A stretch of DNA of 64,000 nucleotides from an uncultured Porphyromonadaceae bacterium (GTDB lineage Bacteria > Bacteroidota > Bacteroidia > Bacteroidales > Muribaculaceae). Below, piece after piece: positions 63,324 through 64,000 of this stretch. Positions within the stretch are counted from its first letter, which is position 1. The number at the start of each line of letters is the position of its first letter. A program made the position numbers and the translations under genes. The notes below the pieces were generated by a model. It was not told the DNA's origin, searched no databases, and saw only the letters and a program-made list of their open reading frames with translations. The stretch is taken from the NCBI GenBank assembly GCA_947175425.1, contig CAMWMR010000008.1:22346-86345 (forward strand), read 5' to 3'.

Positions 63324-64000
63324 ATGAAATACTCAAAAGAATTCAAAGCACTGATCAACTCTACAACAGAGGATTATATCGGTCACGGCAATCCCAATGC
63401 AAAGATCCTTTTCATGGGTCAAGAAGGTGCAAGCGACCCTGATGCGTGCATCGAAGAAGATGGCCGCAATGACTATCTGCGCTCCATTAACGCAAATCAT
63501 GAAGACTGGAGCCGCAATATCGAATATAGCACAGGTTATGCAAACCTCCCTGATTGCTGCACTCCTGACACATTAAAAAATTACAATCCCCTCTATCCCT
63601 ACAAGGGTCAAAAGTTTCAAGTCAGGATAGGTTCAGAAGACACCGGGAATCTGAGAGGAGCAAACGGCACTGCAAGAACATGGTATAACTACCAAAAGCT
63701 GATCAATCGAATATTCGAGCTATTCTCCTCAGAACGAAAGAGGATGACGAAGGATGACGATATTGACTTTCATTGTCTTTCTTTTCATACTGACATGAAT
63801 GCGGTTGCATCAAAGAAACATGACTCTATGAAAGAGGACAGTCTAAAGTCCGTCTTAGAGCGTGTAGCCCTTTTGTCAAGCGACTTCTTCCGCAACTTTC
63901 CCATCGTTATTGCGGCAGTAGGACATTTCCCGCGAGATACCTACGGCAATTCATATTTCGGCGATATCTTCGGCGTAGAGTTTCTTGGTAATGAAGAAAC
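63324..64000 (+). CDS. unrecognised protein (partial, C-terminus off the window)
   Basis: ATG 63324 opens a frame of at least 225 codons that runs off the end of the window. The product begins MKYSKEFKALINSTT, then NAKILFMGQEGASDPDACI. Near residue 200 it has FRNFPIVIAAVGHFPRDTYG. A strand ending in a Gly-rich loop near the start and a second strand with a His later are loosely like the uracil-DNA-glycosylase fold, but the match is weak and I do not assign a function. It is soluble and rich in Asp and Asn. The gap to rtcB and the different base use suggest an accessory gene. Confidence 0.6.
   Translation, partial: MKYSKEFKALINSTTEDYIGHGNPNAKILFMGQEGASDPDACIEEDGRNDYLRSINANHEDWSRNIEYSTGYANLPDCCTPDTLKNYNPLYPYKGQKFQVRIGSEDTGNLRGANGTARTWYNYQKLINRIFELFSSERKRMTKDDDIDFHCLSFHTDMNAVASKKHDSMKEDSLKSVLERVALLSSDFFRNFPIVIAAVGHFPRDTYGNSYFGDIFGVEFLGNEE

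Noticed and set aside
1..64000. CRISPR arrays, insertion sequences, prophage genes or rRNA
   Set aside because: I saw no regularly spaced direct repeats with unique spacers, no transposase or phage motifs and no rRNA sequence anywhere in the window.

Overview
The window looks like a chromosomal stretch of a gut member of the Bacteroidales, plausibly Muribaculaceae or a close relative. The evidence is a SusC/SusD fructan-utilisation locus with a hybrid two-component regulator, a UpxY-type NusG paralogue heading a capsule locus, a C-terminal tail that looks like a type IX secretion sorting domain, and repeated Bacteroidetes promoter cores of the form TAnnTTTG. Family assignments were made by reading motifs. 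No database search was run, so the species is not determined.

Layout. 1-8.4 kb is housekeeping, all on the minus strand: lpxD and lpxC (partial) for lipid A, a tRNA-Gly(CCC), a CPBP protease / trmN6 / capA-like / folD run with overlapping ends, and panC-panD-ffh behind a well-formed promoter. 8.5-11.8 kb holds a ZIP metal transporter, an esterase and catalase. 11.9-27.6 kb is a fructan polysaccharide-utilisation locus. On the minus strand it has SusC, SusD, a DUF4960 surface lipoprotein, a LamG-GH32 protein and a fructose-type hybrid two-component regulator. On the plus strand it has a second GH32, an MFS sugar permease and a PfkB fructokinase. 27.7-40.5 kb is a capsule or exopolysaccharide locus, all minus strand, from upxY down to a PglC-like phosphoglycosyl transferase and a DegT aminotransferase. 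It includes three GT2 enzymes, Wzx, Wzy, a LicD protein, a TagD-like cytidylyltransferase and the 3' stub of a dead acyltransferase gene.

The 200 bp just upstream of upxY are bounded by a perfect 17-bp inverted repeat. They contain a promoter core that currently points away from the capsule genes. This reads as an invertible promoter caught in the capsule-OFF orientation.

41.1-44.9 kb is a four-gene operon of unknown purpose: a NapH-like membrane polyferredoxin, an exported ferredoxin-tailed aldo/keto reductase, DUF1893 and an ECF S component. 45.0-49.8 kb is an OmpR-type two-component pair followed by an MgtA-type P-type ATPase. 50.0-54.9 kb has DUF3737, a MalY/PatB aminotransferase, a Crp/Fnr regulator and three small secreted proteins that look like distant paralogues, one of them with a frame-breaking A9 tract. 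55.2-60.7 kb is a CusA/CzcA-type RND efflux operon.

The mgtA and RND promoters carry the same architecture: four TCTAAY-type half-sites at an 11-bp period, a fixed distance to the promoter core, and the same 5' mRNA hairpin. They therefore look like one regulon, most economically controlled by the adjacent OmpR-type regulator. From 61 kb on, the sequence becomes accessory in character: RtcB, a gene fragment, a long gene-poor stretch, and an unrecognised gene that runs off the end.
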